Below the pieces are notes generated by a model. The model did no database searches. It saw only the letters and a list, made by a program, of their open reading frames with translations, and was not told the origin of the DNA. Both the position numbers and the translations under genes were made by a program. Of a stretch of 64,000 nt of DNA, positions 1 to 8,288 are shown in pieces; position 1 is the stretch's first letter, and every line of letters begins with the position of its first letter. Source of the stretch: Bacteroides sp. (GTDB lineage Bacteria > Bacteroidota > Bacteroidia > Bacteroidales > Muribaculaceae); the NCBI GenBank assembly GCA_014802325.1, contig JAAVCK010000009.1, positions 51,839 to 115,838 of the forward strand. The letters are read 5' to 3'.

Positions 1-1
1 C

Positions 2-469
2 TCAAAATCGTTTGCATCTCTGGGAGGCTTCATTGCCACTGACAAGGAAATCACCAACTTCCTGCGTCACCACTCGCGCTCATATATCTTCACCGCATCA
101 ATCACTCCCGCATCCACGGCAGCCGCTCTTGCCGCTCTCGATATTATGGAGAAGGAGCCCGAGCGTCTGGAAAATCTCTGGAAGCTCACTAATTATGCGC
201 TCGACAGCTTCCGCAACGCAGGTTTCGAGATCGGACATACTTCCACCCCCATCATACCTCTTTTCATCCGCGACGATTTCAAGACTTTTGCCATCACACG
301 CGATCTTCTCGACGAGGGTATATTCGTAAATCCTGTAGTTTCACCCGCTGTGGCTCCCAGCGACACCCTAATCCGATTCAGCCTCATGGCCACCCACACT
401 ATGGATCAGGTCACCACTGCTATCGAAAAGATAACAAAAGTATTCCGCAAACACGGCATTATAGCTTAG
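2..469 (+). CDS. spt: Serine palmitoyltransferase, 3' fragment (cut by window edge)
   Basis: C-terminal 155 codons of a PLP-dependent alpha-oxoamine synthase; the 5' end lies outside the window. The frame opens with SKSFASLGGF, where the Lys (codon 5-7) should be the residue that binds PLP as a Schiff base. The following stretch (FTASITPAS, NEPERL-like, FEIGHTSTPIIPL, LMATHT) matches the Bacteroides serine palmitoyltransferase better than BioF or Kbl. The family condenses serine with a fatty acyl-CoA to start sphingolipid synthesis in the cytoplasm, a hallmark of Bacteroidota. A weak hairpin follows the stop. The sister family 2-amino-3-ketobutyrate CoA ligase is the main alternative; the missing N-terminal half prevents a full check. 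Confidence 0.85.
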   Translation, partial: SKSFASLGGFIATDKEITNFLRHHSRSYIFTASITPASTAAALAALDIMEKEPERLENLWKLTNYALDSFRNAGFEIGHTSTPIIPLFIRDDFKTFAITRDLLDEGIFVNPVVSPAVAPSDTLIRFSLMATHTMDQVTTAIEKITKVFRKHGIIA

Positions 470-540
470 CAGACTCTGCATCGTCAACTGATGCCGGCCA
501 CTGCGTTTCAACAATTTTAGCATAAATGAACTGTTAAAGA

Positions 541-568
541 CCCGGCTTTCCTATCCGGGCCTTTATTT
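541..568 (+). terminator. Weak hairpin after spt
   Basis: CCCGG (541-545) pairs with CCGGG (555-559) around a nine-base loop and is followed by CCTTTATTT. The stem is short, so this is a possible rather than a strong terminator. It lies between spt and the MetE-like gene. Confidence 0.4.
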
Positions 569-585
569 ATAATCGGTATTATAAT

Positions 586-1692
586 ATGGCCAACAACTTA
601 ACTTATGATGTAATAGGCAGCTATCTTGCTCCTGATTATCTCGCTCAGGCTCGTGAAGAGTTTGAAAACGGACAGATCTCAGCCGATACCCTGGCTCTGT
701 ATCAGGATAAAGCATTCAATGAGATTGTGGAAAAGCAGATAGAGGAAGGACTGGAATACGTGACCTCCGGCGAACTCCGCCGCAATCACTGGGGCAAGGA
801 TTTCTATCTCGGCCTTTCCGGTATAGAGCGCGTAAATATTTCAGAAGGCAGTGTGCTCCAGAGCGAACCTGTAATGACCGACCTCCTTCGCTTCGACGGA
901 CGTATTGCATATAATCCCGAGCATCCTTTCTTTCACACGCTCACACTCCTCTCACGAGCGGTAGGCGGCCGCGCCCGTATGAAGCAGACCATTCCCTCAC
1001 CTACTGATCTATACCGCACCATTCTTAAGATGACGATGAGTAAACCCGAGGCTGTATATGAGTCGCCCGATACTCTTATCGACGATATTGCCACGGCCTA
1101 TAATAAGACCATCCGTCAGTTCTATCACCTCGGTTGTCGCCAGATACAGCTTGACGACACCGTGGCCGGACGTCTGTGCAATCCCGACTATCTGAGCCGA
1201 ATCATTGCTTCGGGCGTGGATCCGATGGTGATGTTTGACAGTATTATTGACCTCATCAACCGCTCACTGGCCAATCTGCCCGACGATCTCGTAAAATCCA
1301 TCTACATATCGGGTGGCAATCCTATTGTCCCCGAGTGGAGTTCGGAACTTTCAGTCGATAATGTCATGATACAGATGCTTCAGCGTCTCGATGTCGATAA
1401 GTTCTATCTGCCCTTTGATATCGACAACCTCAAAGCGCTCGAAATACTCAAATACGTAGCCCCGCGCAAGCAAGTGGTACTCGGTCTGGTGTCGGCACAC
1501 AATCCCATGATGGAATCACCCGAAAAGGTATGGGAAGCCGTGGATTATGCCTCACGATTTATTCCCCGTGAGCGTCTGTCCATCAGTCCCATGAGCGGAT
1601 TCAAACTCCGCTCGTATATCTCACGCGGACTGAGCTTCAACGACCAGTGGAATAAAATCCATCTGCTCCGCACTATATGCGAACAGGCTTGA
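586..1692 (+). CDS. MetE C-terminal-like protein lacking the zinc ligands
   Basis: 368-residue protein with the fold signature of cobalamin-independent methionine synthase catalytic domains (UROD/MetE-like, YxjG type): GSYLAP near the N-terminus, SGELRR (61-66), QIQLDD (186-191), and SPMSGF at 334-339. In true MetE proteins zinc is held by His, Cys, Glu and Cys in HxC, LExD and SPxCGF motifs. Here those places read YIS (Tyr240, Ser242), LPFD (Pro276) and SPMSGF (Ser337), so all four ligands are gone. It is therefore unlikely to be a zinc-dependent methyltransferase, and its real substrate cannot be told. It stands alone between spt and gpmI, 56 bases before the latter. Family assignment is good; function is unknown. 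Confidence 0.75.
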   Translation: MANNLTYDVIGSYLAPDYLAQAREEFENGQISADTLALYQDKAFNEIVEKQIEEGLEYVTSGELRRNHWGKDFYLGLSGIERVNISEGSVLQSEPVMTDLLRFDGRIAYNPEHPFFHTLTLLSRAVGGRARMKQTIPSPTDLYRTILKMTMSKPEAVYESPDTLIDDIATAYNKTIRQFYHLGCRQIQLDDTVAGRLCNPDYLSRIIASGVDPMVMFDSIIDLINRSLANLPDDLVKSIYISGGNPIVPEWSSELSVDNVMIQMLQRLDVDKFYLPFDIDNLKALEILKYVAPRKQVVLGLVSAHNPMMESPEKVWEAVDYASRFIPRERLSISPMSGFKLRSYISRGLSFNDQWNKIHLLRTICEQA

Positions 1693-1748
1693 GTCCCGAG
1701 TTGTTATAATACATAATTGTATAATCATCTTAATTCCATATAAAAGAA

Positions 1749-3263
1749 ATGGCAAAGAAAGCATTGTTAATGATTCTCGATGGATGGGGAATCGGCGACC
1801 ACTCAAAAAGTGACGTAATATATTCTACTCCCACTCCCTACTGGGATTATCTTTTAGCCAACTACCCTCACTCCGAGCTTCAGGCTTCGGGCGAGAACGT
1901 AGGTCTGCCCGACGGACAGATGGGCAACTCTGAAGTCGGCCACCTGAATATCGGCGCAGGCCGTGTGCTGTATCAGGATCTCGTGAAGATCAACAAGGCT
2001 TGCAAAGAAGGCACTATATATGAAAATCCCGAAATCAAAAGCGCCTTCTCTTACGCTCGCGATCATGGCAAAGCCATCCACTTCATGGGTCTTACCTCCA
2101 ATGGTGGAGTTCACTCTTCACTCGACCATCTCTTCACCCTCTGCGACATAGCCAAGAGCTACGGTCTTGAGAAAGTCTACATCCACTGCTTCATGGACGG
2201 CCGTGATACTGACCCCCGCAGCGGTAAGGGCTTCATAGAGCAAGTGACCGAACACTGCAAGAACTCGGCCGGAACTGTGGCTTCGATCATCGGCCGCTAC
2301 TACGCAATGGACCGCGACAAACGCTGGGAGCGAGTTAAAGTAGCCTACGATCTTCTCGCAGATGGTGAAGGAAAGCAGGCCACCGACATGGTGAAAGCCA
2401 TGCAGGAGTCGTATGACGAAGGTATCACCGACGAGTTTATCAAACCCATCAACAACTCCACCGTCGACGGCACTATCAAGGAAGGCGACGCCGTGATATT
2501 CTTCAATTACCGTAATGACCGAGCAAAGGAACTCACCGTCGCCCTCACACAGCACGATATTCCCGAGGCCGACATGAAAGTAATACCCGGCCTGCAATAT
2601 TACTGCATGACTCCCTACGACGCTTCTTTCACCGGTGTCCACATTCTCTTCCCTAAAGAAAACGTTGAGAACACTCTTGGCGAATATCTGTCAGGTCTCA
2701 ATAAAAAGCAGCTCCATATAGCCGAGACTGAAAAGTATGCTCATGTTACCTTCTTCTTCAACGGTGGTCGTGAAGAGCCCTACGAAGGTGAAGAGCGCAT
2801 CCTTGTTGCCTCACCCAAAGTAGCCACTTATGACCTCCAGCCCGAGATGAGTGCCTATGAAGTTAAGGACAAACTCGTTGAAGCCATTCGTGAGCAGAAA
2901 TATGACTTTATAGTGGTTAACTATGCCAACGGCGACATGGTAGGCCATACCGGTGTGTATGAGGCTATCGAAAAGGCTGTTAAAGCAGTGGACGAGTGCG
3001 TTAAAGACACCGTTGAAGCCGCTAAGGAAGCTGACTACGAGGTTATCATAATAGCTGACCACGGCAATGCAGACAATGCTGTCAACGCCGACGGCACACC
3101 CAATACAGCCCACTCACTTAACCCTGTGCCCTGTATCTACGTCACCGCACGCAAGGACGCTCATGTTGAAAACGGCCGTCTCGCCGACGTGGCTCCCACC
3201 CTGCTTACTATCATGGGTCTGCCCCAGCCCAAAGAAATGACCGGTAAATCTCTCATTGACTAA
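1749..3263 (+). CDS. gpmI: 2,3-bisphosphoglycerate-independent phosphoglycerate mutase
   Basis: 504 residues, normal length for the family. It interconverts 3- and 2-phosphoglycerate in glycolysis in the cytoplasm, using two metal ions and a phosphoserine intermediate. Asp11 lies in LDGWG, the nucleophile Ser61 in MGNSEVGH, and the C-terminal alkaline-phosphatase-like metal site in ADHGNADN (about 436-443). The ATG start follows an AT-rich leader without a Shine-Dalgarno site, as is usual in Bacteroidota. It heads a close-packed run (gpmI, sdaA, prfA, DUF4153, pyrF) with gaps of 0 to 18 bases, so co-transcription is likely. Confidence 0.97.
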   Translation: MAKKALLMILDGWGIGDHSKSDVIYSTPTPYWDYLLANYPHSELQASGENVGLPDGQMGNSEVGHLNIGAGRVLYQDLVKINKACKEGTIYENPEIKSAFSYARDHGKAIHFMGLTSNGGVHSSLDHLFTLCDIAKSYGLEKVYIHCFMDGRDTDPRSGKGFIEQVTEHCKNSAGTVASIIGRYYAMDRDKRWERVKVAYDLLADGEGKQATDMVKAMQESYDEGITDEFIKPINNSTVDGTIKEGDAVIFFNYRNDRAKELTVALTQHDIPEADMKVIPGLQYYCMTPYDASFTGVHILFPKENVENTLGEYLSGLNKKQLHIAETEKYAHVTFFFNGGREEPYEGEERILVASPKVATYDLQPEMSAYEVKDKLVEAIREQKYDFIVVNYANGDMVGHTGVYEAIEKAVKAVDECVKDTVEAAKEADYEVIIIADHGNADNAVNADGTPNTAHSLNPVPCIYVTARKDAHVENGRLADVAPTLLTIMGLPQPKEMTGKSLID

Positions 3264-4460
3264 TTGGAATCAATAAAATCAATCTATAAAATAGGTTACG
3301 GTCCGTCAAGTAGCCATACGATGGGACCGCTCAAAGCAGCGCAACTCTTCGGTGATAAAGCCCGGGGAGTTGCGCGGTTTGAAGTTACGCTCTACGGCTC
3401 GCTTGCGAGTACCGGACGAGGTCACCGCACCGACGTTGCTATACTCGGACAGTTGCAACCTATTGCTCCTGTCGAAATCGTATGGAAACCTGAAATCTTT
3501 CTTCCCGCTCATCCCAACGGCATGACCTTCCGAGCTTTTGACGCCGAAGGTAAGGAAATAACCGCCGAGACATATTACTCCATAGGCGGTGGTGATATAG
3601 TTCGCGAGGGCGAAAAGCGTCCGGAAGCCGAACAGGTCTACGATATGTCCACCATCGGTGAGATTCAGAAATGGGCCGAGAATACCGGACAAAGTTACTG
3701 GGAATATGTGGCTCAATGTGAGGATGCTTCCATATGGGATTATCTCGCAGAGGTATGGCAGACCATGCGTGAGGCAGTAGAGCGTGGCATTGAGGCTGAA
3801 GGTGTGCTTCCCGGCGGGCTCGGCGTGCGACGCAAGGCAGTGTCATATCTCATGCACGCCTCTGGCCACAACTCCAGCCTGCGCAGCCGCGGTCTGCTAT
3901 ACGCCTATGCACTGGCCGTAAGTGAGGAAAATGCAGCCGGCGGCAAAATTGTTACCGCGCCCACTTGCGGTTCGTGCGGTGTGCTTCCTGCCGTACTGTA
4001 TCATCTTCAGACGTCAAAGGGATTTTCCGAGCAGCGTATTCTGCGTGCGCTCGCCACGGCAGGACTTTTCGGAGCTGTGGTGAAGCACAACGCCTCTGTA
4101 TCGGGCGCCGAAGTTGGTTGTCAGGGCGAAGTAGGCGTGGCCTGCGCCATGGCCTCGGCTGCAGCATCGCAACTCTTTGGCGGCACTCCGGCTCAGATAG
4201 AGTACTCGGCAGAAATGGGTCTTGAACACCATCTCGGACTGACGTGCGACCCCGTATGCGGACTGGTGCAGATACCGTGTATCGAACGAAATGCCTATGC
4301 AGCTGCCCGCGCACTCGACAGTAATCTCTACGCTGCATTCTCCGACGGCACTCATCGTGTCAGTTTCGACCGTATTGTCGAAGTCATGAAACAGACCGGT
4401 CACGATATACCTCCCATTTATAAAGAAACAGCACTCGGCGGACTTGCCGCCATAAAATAA
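3264..4460 (+). CDS. sdaA: L-serine ammonia-lyase, iron-sulfur dependent, single chain
   Basis: 398 residues. Deaminates L-serine to pyruvate and ammonia. The N-terminal beta-domain motif GPSSSHTMGP is at residues 13-22. Candidate [4Fe-4S] ligands lie in PTCGSCG (Cys235, Cys238) and CDPVCGLVQIPC (Cys328, Cys332, Cys339). The start is a TTG that immediately follows the TAA of gpmI in the same frame. Homologues begin with M-x-SI-x-x-x-Y-x-IG-x-GPSSSHT, which aligns its Met with this TTG; the next ATG lies inside the GPSSSHTMGP motif and would remove its conserved part. The arrangement suggests strong translational coupling to gpmI. prfA follows after two bases. Confidence 0.93.
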   Translation: MESIKSIYKIGYGPSSSHTMGPLKAAQLFGDKARGVARFEVTLYGSLASTGRGHRTDVAILGQLQPIAPVEIVWKPEIFLPAHPNGMTFRAFDAEGKEITAETYYSIGGGDIVREGEKRPEAEQVYDMSTIGEIQKWAENTGQSYWEYVAQCEDASIWDYLAEVWQTMREAVERGIEAEGVLPGGLGVRRKAVSYLMHASGHNSSLRSRGLLYAYALAVSEENAAGGKIVTAPTCGSCGVLPAVLYHLQTSKGFSEQRILRALATAGLFGAVVKHNASVSGAEVGCQGEVGVACAMASAAASQLFGGTPAQIEYSAEMGLEHHLGLTCDPVCGLVQIPCIERNAYAAARALDSNLYAAFSDGTHRVSFDRIVEVMKQTGHDIPPIYKETALGGLAAIK

Positions 4461-4462
4461 TT

Positions 4463-5572
4463 ATGTCAGAAAATTCATTATTACAGCGCCTCGACGGTAT
4501 CGAATCAAGATTTGAGGAAGTATCTACTCTCATCACCGACCCGTCGGTGATAGCCGATATGAAGCGCTATGTTAAGCTGTCGAAAGAATACAAGGATCTT
4601 GAAAAGCTCACTGCCGCCACGCGACGCTACCGCGATCTTCTCGGCAATGTCGACGAAGCTAAGGAGATACTTGACTCGGAGTCAGATCCTGAGATGAGAG
4701 CCATGGCCCGCGAGCAGCTTGATCAGGCCGGCGAAGCTATCCCGGCTCTTGAGGAAGAGATAAAACTCCTTCTCATCCCCGCTGATCCCGAAGACAGTAA
4801 GAATGCTATTCTGGAGATTCGTGGTGGTACCGGAGGCGATGAAGCAGCCATATTTGCCGGCGACCTCTACAAAATGTACGTAAAATATTGCGAATCGCGT
4901 GGATGGAACGTAGCCGTAACGAGTTTCAGCGAGGGAGCGGCCGGTGGCTTCAAGGAAATTATCATGGCCGTGTCGGGCGACAATGTTTATGGCACGCTGA
5001 AATATGAAAGCGGTGTGCACCGCGTGCAGCGTGTGCCTGCCACTGAGACCCAGGGACGCGTGCACACGTCGGCCGCTACGGTAGCGGTGCTCCCCGAGGC
5101 GGAGGCTTTCGACGTGGAAATCAACGAAGGAGAAATCAAATGGGATACTTTCCGCTCGGGTGGTGCCGGTGGTCAGAATGTCAATAAGGTTGAATCGGGC
5201 GTGCGCCTGCGCTACATGTGGAAAAATCCTGTCACCGGCGAAAGCGAGGAGATTCTTATCGAATGTACCGAGACTCGCGACCAGCCTAAAAACAAGGAAA
5301 GAGCGCTCAGTCGTCTCCGTACGTTTATCTACGACAAGGAGCACCGAAAGTATCTCGACGATATAGCTTCGCGCCGCAAGACTCTCGTATCGACCGGTGA
5401 CCGCTCTGCCAAGATACGCACCTACAATTACCCGCAGGGACGAGTGACCGACCACCGCATCAACTATACAATTTATAATCTTCAGGCATTTGTAGGTGGT
5501 GACATTCAGGAGGTGATCGACCGACTGACTATTGCCGAAAATGCTGAGAAACTCAAGGAATCAGAATTATAA
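4463..5572 (+). CDS. prfA: Peptide chain release factor 1
   Basis: 369 residues. Recognises UAA and UAG in the ribosomal A site and triggers release of the peptide. The RF1-type anticodon tripeptide Pro192-Ala193-Thr194 is followed by QGRVHTSAATVAV, and the universal GGQ motif is at 236-238 (GAGGQNVNK). RF2 would have SPF at the first site, so the call is RF1. ATG start two bases after the sdaA stop. It sits inside the gpmI-pyrF run; prfA next to pyrF is a common Bacteroidales arrangement. Confidence 0.97.
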   Translation: MSENSLLQRLDGIESRFEEVSTLITDPSVIADMKRYVKLSKEYKDLEKLTAATRRYRDLLGNVDEAKEILDSESDPEMRAMAREQLDQAGEAIPALEEEIKLLLIPADPEDSKNAILEIRGGTGGDEAAIFAGDLYKMYVKYCESRGWNVAVTSFSEGAAGGFKEIIMAVSGDNVYGTLKYESGVHRVQRVPATETQGRVHTSAATVAVLPEAEAFDVEINEGEIKWDTFRSGGAGGQNVNKVESGVRLRYMWKNPVTGESEEILIECTETRDQPKNKERALSRLRTFIYDKEHRKYLDDIASRRKTLVSTGDRSAKIRTYNYPQGRVTDHRINYTIYNLQAFVGGDIQEVIDRLTIAENAEKLKESEL

Positions 5573-5584
5573 CTGAATTATACC

Positions 5585-7321
5585 ATGGAACCCGTTAACT
5601 CTTCTCAATCGCCTCGGGCAAAATCCCGAATTTCATTCCAGACATTATGCACCGCGTTTGAAAATGCTACGCGCCGATTTCCTGTTACCGTAATATATGT
5701 AGCGCTTTTCACTTTCTGGTCCATATCGGAGATATGCTCCCGTTATCATGACGCCACAGATCTTGAATCAGCCATTTGGTATCTGACATCGGTGGGAATG
5801 CTGCTGACTTTGGCAGTAAGTATCTGGTGCGAATTTCTCGGCCGTAAAAGCACGATACCACAGTGTATAGCAAATGTATTGCTTATAGCCGACAGCATAT
5901 ATATAATGTGCTGCGGTTTTTACTATGATTCCGTATGGGGACTGAGTCGCACAGCGCTCATAACCGGCCTTGTAATCGCCATACTGTTTGTGCCGGCAAG
6001 AAAATCTTATGCTTGGAATTTTACCCTGTCGCAACTTCGCGGACTCGTGATATGCGCCGCTTATTCATTAGTGTCGATCATTGCAGTCGGGCTGATATTC
6101 CTTACAATTGGCACTCTTTTCAATCTTAATAATTTCGACAAGCCCATGTTCAGCTTCATGGTGCTTCTCGGATTTACCCTGCCGGCCATAATATTTCTAC
6201 ACCTTGTCCCTGACAGAAAAGAATCTGAAGAAAATGAGCGTGAATTTCGTGCTACAAAATTTGGTTGTGGTACAGCCAAATATTTCCTTCTCCCGCTCAC
6301 GGTAGTTTACATGATAATCCTTTATGTGTATGGTATAAAAATACTTGTTACATGGGAACTGCCCGATGGTGGAGTTTGTTGGTCTGTAACCTTGCTTACG
6401 GCAGCCGTATTGGCAACATGCTTTTTTCTCGAAGGAGTGCGACGCACGATTCCTGATGACGCTCTTACTCTTAAAGCTCTCCGCTATCTCCCCGGTACCC
6501 TGCTTCCGCTTCTTGTGTTGATGAGCGTGGCGGTAATTTATCGCATATGTCAATATGGATTGACACTGCCACGACTTTATATGCTCACTTTCAATATATG
6601 GAGCTATTGTATCGTGATCTACATGAGTGTTACCAAGACAAAAATACTCAATACAGTCGCATTGTCGTTTGCTGTAGTATTTGTGGCAACATCGATTTTA
6701 CCGTTTGCAAATTATAAGACAATCACTGATGCACTCATGCGCAAACGTCTTATTAATGAAATGACGGCGGCCGGATTTGACAGCCTTCCAGTAGAAAAGA
6801 ATGATTTTCTGAAGGTATTTGTCACTCTGCCACAAGCGACCCGAACTGACATCAGGACTACTCTTGAATATCTCGATTCCTATAAAAGACATGCCAATAT
6901 CGACGACATCATAATCTTTGAAGAAAATCATATTCATGAAATCTTCTGGGGCCTGGATTACAACGATGAGTTAATAGAGTCGGAACGAATTATCGATCTC
7001 AGCAATTCCGACACCCGTATTCCCGTGCCTGCCGGATATAACTACGCAGCAAGGGATTATTTCTCAAAACAACAACTCATTCTTAAATCAGGTCAGGCAG
7101 CCGTAGTGATTGATAGTGTAACGTTCGCAATCCCGCTCGATTCCCTATGCGGACTTAAAAGTTCTGACAAGTTTGAAGGTATATCACTTTATCCGCTTTC
7201 CGGGTCAACAGATTCGGTATATGTTACAAAAAGCATAGACATAATCCTGTCAGACAAAAACAGCGCCGATAAAGATCGTTTTTTCAAGTTTTATTCCACC
7301 GGTTTGGTATTTACTAAATAA
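5585..7321 (+). CDS. DUF4153-type polytopic membrane protein
   Basis: 578 residues. About eleven hydrophobic segments fill residues 33-374 (roughly 33-49, 64-84, 95-113, 122-137, 152-178, 186-206, 232-251, 264-283, 303-320, 331-349, 355-374). They are followed by a hydrophilic C-terminal region of about 200 residues rich in Asp, Ser and Ile. This layout is that of the DUF4153 family, common in Bacteroides next to prfA or pyrF and without a known function. No catalytic motif stands out. It starts 12 bases after prfA and ends 18 bases before pyrF, so it is probably translated from the same mRNA. Inner-membrane location is inferred. Confidence 0.7.
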   Translation: MEPVNSSQSPRAKSRISFQTLCTAFENATRRFPVTVIYVALFTFWSISEICSRYHDATDLESAIWYLTSVGMLLTLAVSIWCEFLGRKSTIPQCIANVLLIADSIYIMCCGFYYDSVWGLSRTALITGLVIAILFVPARKSYAWNFTLSQLRGLVICAAYSLVSIIAVGLIFLTIGTLFNLNNFDKPMFSFMVLLGFTLPAIIFLHLVPDRKESEENEREFRATKFGCGTAKYFLLPLTVVYMIILYVYGIKILVTWELPDGGVCWSVTLLTAAVLATCFFLEGVRRTIPDDALTLKALRYLPGTLLPLLVLMSVAVIYRICQYGLTLPRLYMLTFNIWSYCIVIYMSVTKTKILNTVALSFAVVFVATSILPFANYKTITDALMRKRLINEMTAAGFDSLPVEKNDFLKVFVTLPQATRTDIRTTLEYLDSYKRHANIDDIIIFEENHIHEIFWGLDYNDELIESERIIDLSNSDTRIPVPAGYNYAARDYFSKQQLILKSGQAAVVIDSVTFAIPLDSLCGLKSSDKFEGISLYPLSGSTDSVYVTKSIDIILSDKNSADKDRFFKFYSTGLVFTK

Positions 7322-7339
7322 CATTAACCTACATATACA

Positions 7340-8170
7340 ATGAATAAAGAAGCAATCGTAGAACAGATACGCAAGAAAGGTTCATTCCTCTGCGTGGGTC
7401 TTGACACTGACATCAAGAAAATCCCCAAGCATCTCCTTGAAAAGGAAGACCCGATATTTGAGTTCAACAAAGCCATAATCGATGCTACTGCCAAATATTG
7501 TGTGGCCTACAAGCCCAACCTTGCTTTCTATGAAAGCCTCGGCATCAAAGGATGGGAAGCTCTTGAACGCACTGTAAAATATATTCGCGATAACTATCCG
7601 GAGCAATTTATCATAGCCGACGCAAAGCGCGGCGACATAGGCAATACGTCGTCGCTCTATGCACGCGCCTTCTTTGAAAGTCTCGGTGTCGACGCTCTGA
7701 CCGTGGCTCCCTACATGGGCGAGGACAGCGTGAAACCTTTCCTTGCCTACGAAGGAAAGTGGGTTATTCTCCTTGCTCTGACCTCCAATCCCGGTTCTCA
7801 TGACTTCCAGTTCACTACTGACACCAAAGGAGAACGTCTGTTTGAGCAGGTGCTTGAAAAAGCACAGAAATGGGGCACTACTGATAATCTGATGTTTGTA
7901 GTTGGCGCCACACAGGGCTCACTTTTCAGCGACGTACGCCGTGTGGCACCCGAAAGTTTCCTCCTTGTTCCCGGCGTGGGAGCGCAGGGAGGCAGTCTGG
8001 AAGAAGTGGCCAAGTGGGGCATGAATTCAGAGTGTGGTCTTCTTGTCAACTCTTCGCGTGGCATCATCTATGCTTCGTCGGGTGAGGACTTTGCCGAAGC
8101 TGCCGCCAATGAAGCACGCCTGCTCCGCGACCACATGACCATACTTCTGAGCACCTACGGAGTAATCTGA
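7340..8170 (+). CDS. pyrF: Orotidine 5'-phosphate decarboxylase (type 2)
   Basis: 276 residues, the longer form of the enzyme. Decarboxylates OMP to UMP, the last step of pyrimidine synthesis, in the cytoplasm. The catalytic Asp-Lys-Asp array is DAKRGDIGN (Asp94, Lys96, Asp99). CVGLDTD near residue 16 and PGVGAQGG and SSRGIIYAS near the C-terminus bind substrate in the TIM barrel. Last gene of the gpmI run; a hairpin and a new promoter follow it. Confidence 0.96.
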   Translation: MNKEAIVEQIRKKGSFLCVGLDTDIKKIPKHLLEKEDPIFEFNKAIIDATAKYCVAYKPNLAFYESLGIKGWEALERTVKYIRDNYPEQFIIADAKRGDIGNTSSLYARAFFESLGVDALTVAPYMGEDSVKPFLAYEGKWVILLALTSNPGSHDFQFTTDTKGERLFEQVLEKAQKWGTTDNLMFVVGATQGSLFSDVRRVAPESFLLVPGVGAQGGSLEEVAKWGMNSECGLLVNSSRGIIYASSGEDFAEAAANEARLLRDHMTILLSTYGVI

Positions 8171-8199
8171 AATAACTTCGTCGCATAAATTTTTAGAGA

Positions 8200-8235
8200 T
8201 TTTTCCGGGGATTTCAGTAGAAGTTCCCGGAAAAA
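8200..8235. repeat. Inverted repeat between pyrF and nusB
   Basis: TTTTTCCGGG (8200-8209) pairs with CCCGGAAAAA (8226-8235), and two further pairs (one G-T) extend inward around a 12-base loop. No T run follows on the + strand, so it is not a typical intrinsic terminator. Its right arm ends only five bases before the -7 box for nusB, so it could also be an operator. Confidence 0.6.
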
Positions 8236-8239
8236 ACCT

Positions 8240-8247
8240 TAACTTTG
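8240..8247 (+). promoter_or_regulatory. Bacteroidota -7 box for the nusB operon
   Basis: TAACTTTG, a perfect match to TAnnTTTG, lies 41 bases before the nusB ATG. No clear TTTG is seen 19-20 bases upstream; that region is occupied by the loop and right arm of the inverted repeat at 8200-8235. Confidence 0.65.
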
Positions 8248-8288
8248 CAGTCGCAAAATTTCAAAAAAGAGTTTTAGAAATAGCCAGT

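Noticed and set aside
4682..5455. Open frame of 257 codons on the - strand inside prfA
   Set aside because: Shadow of a highly conserved gene; no independent start signal or family match.
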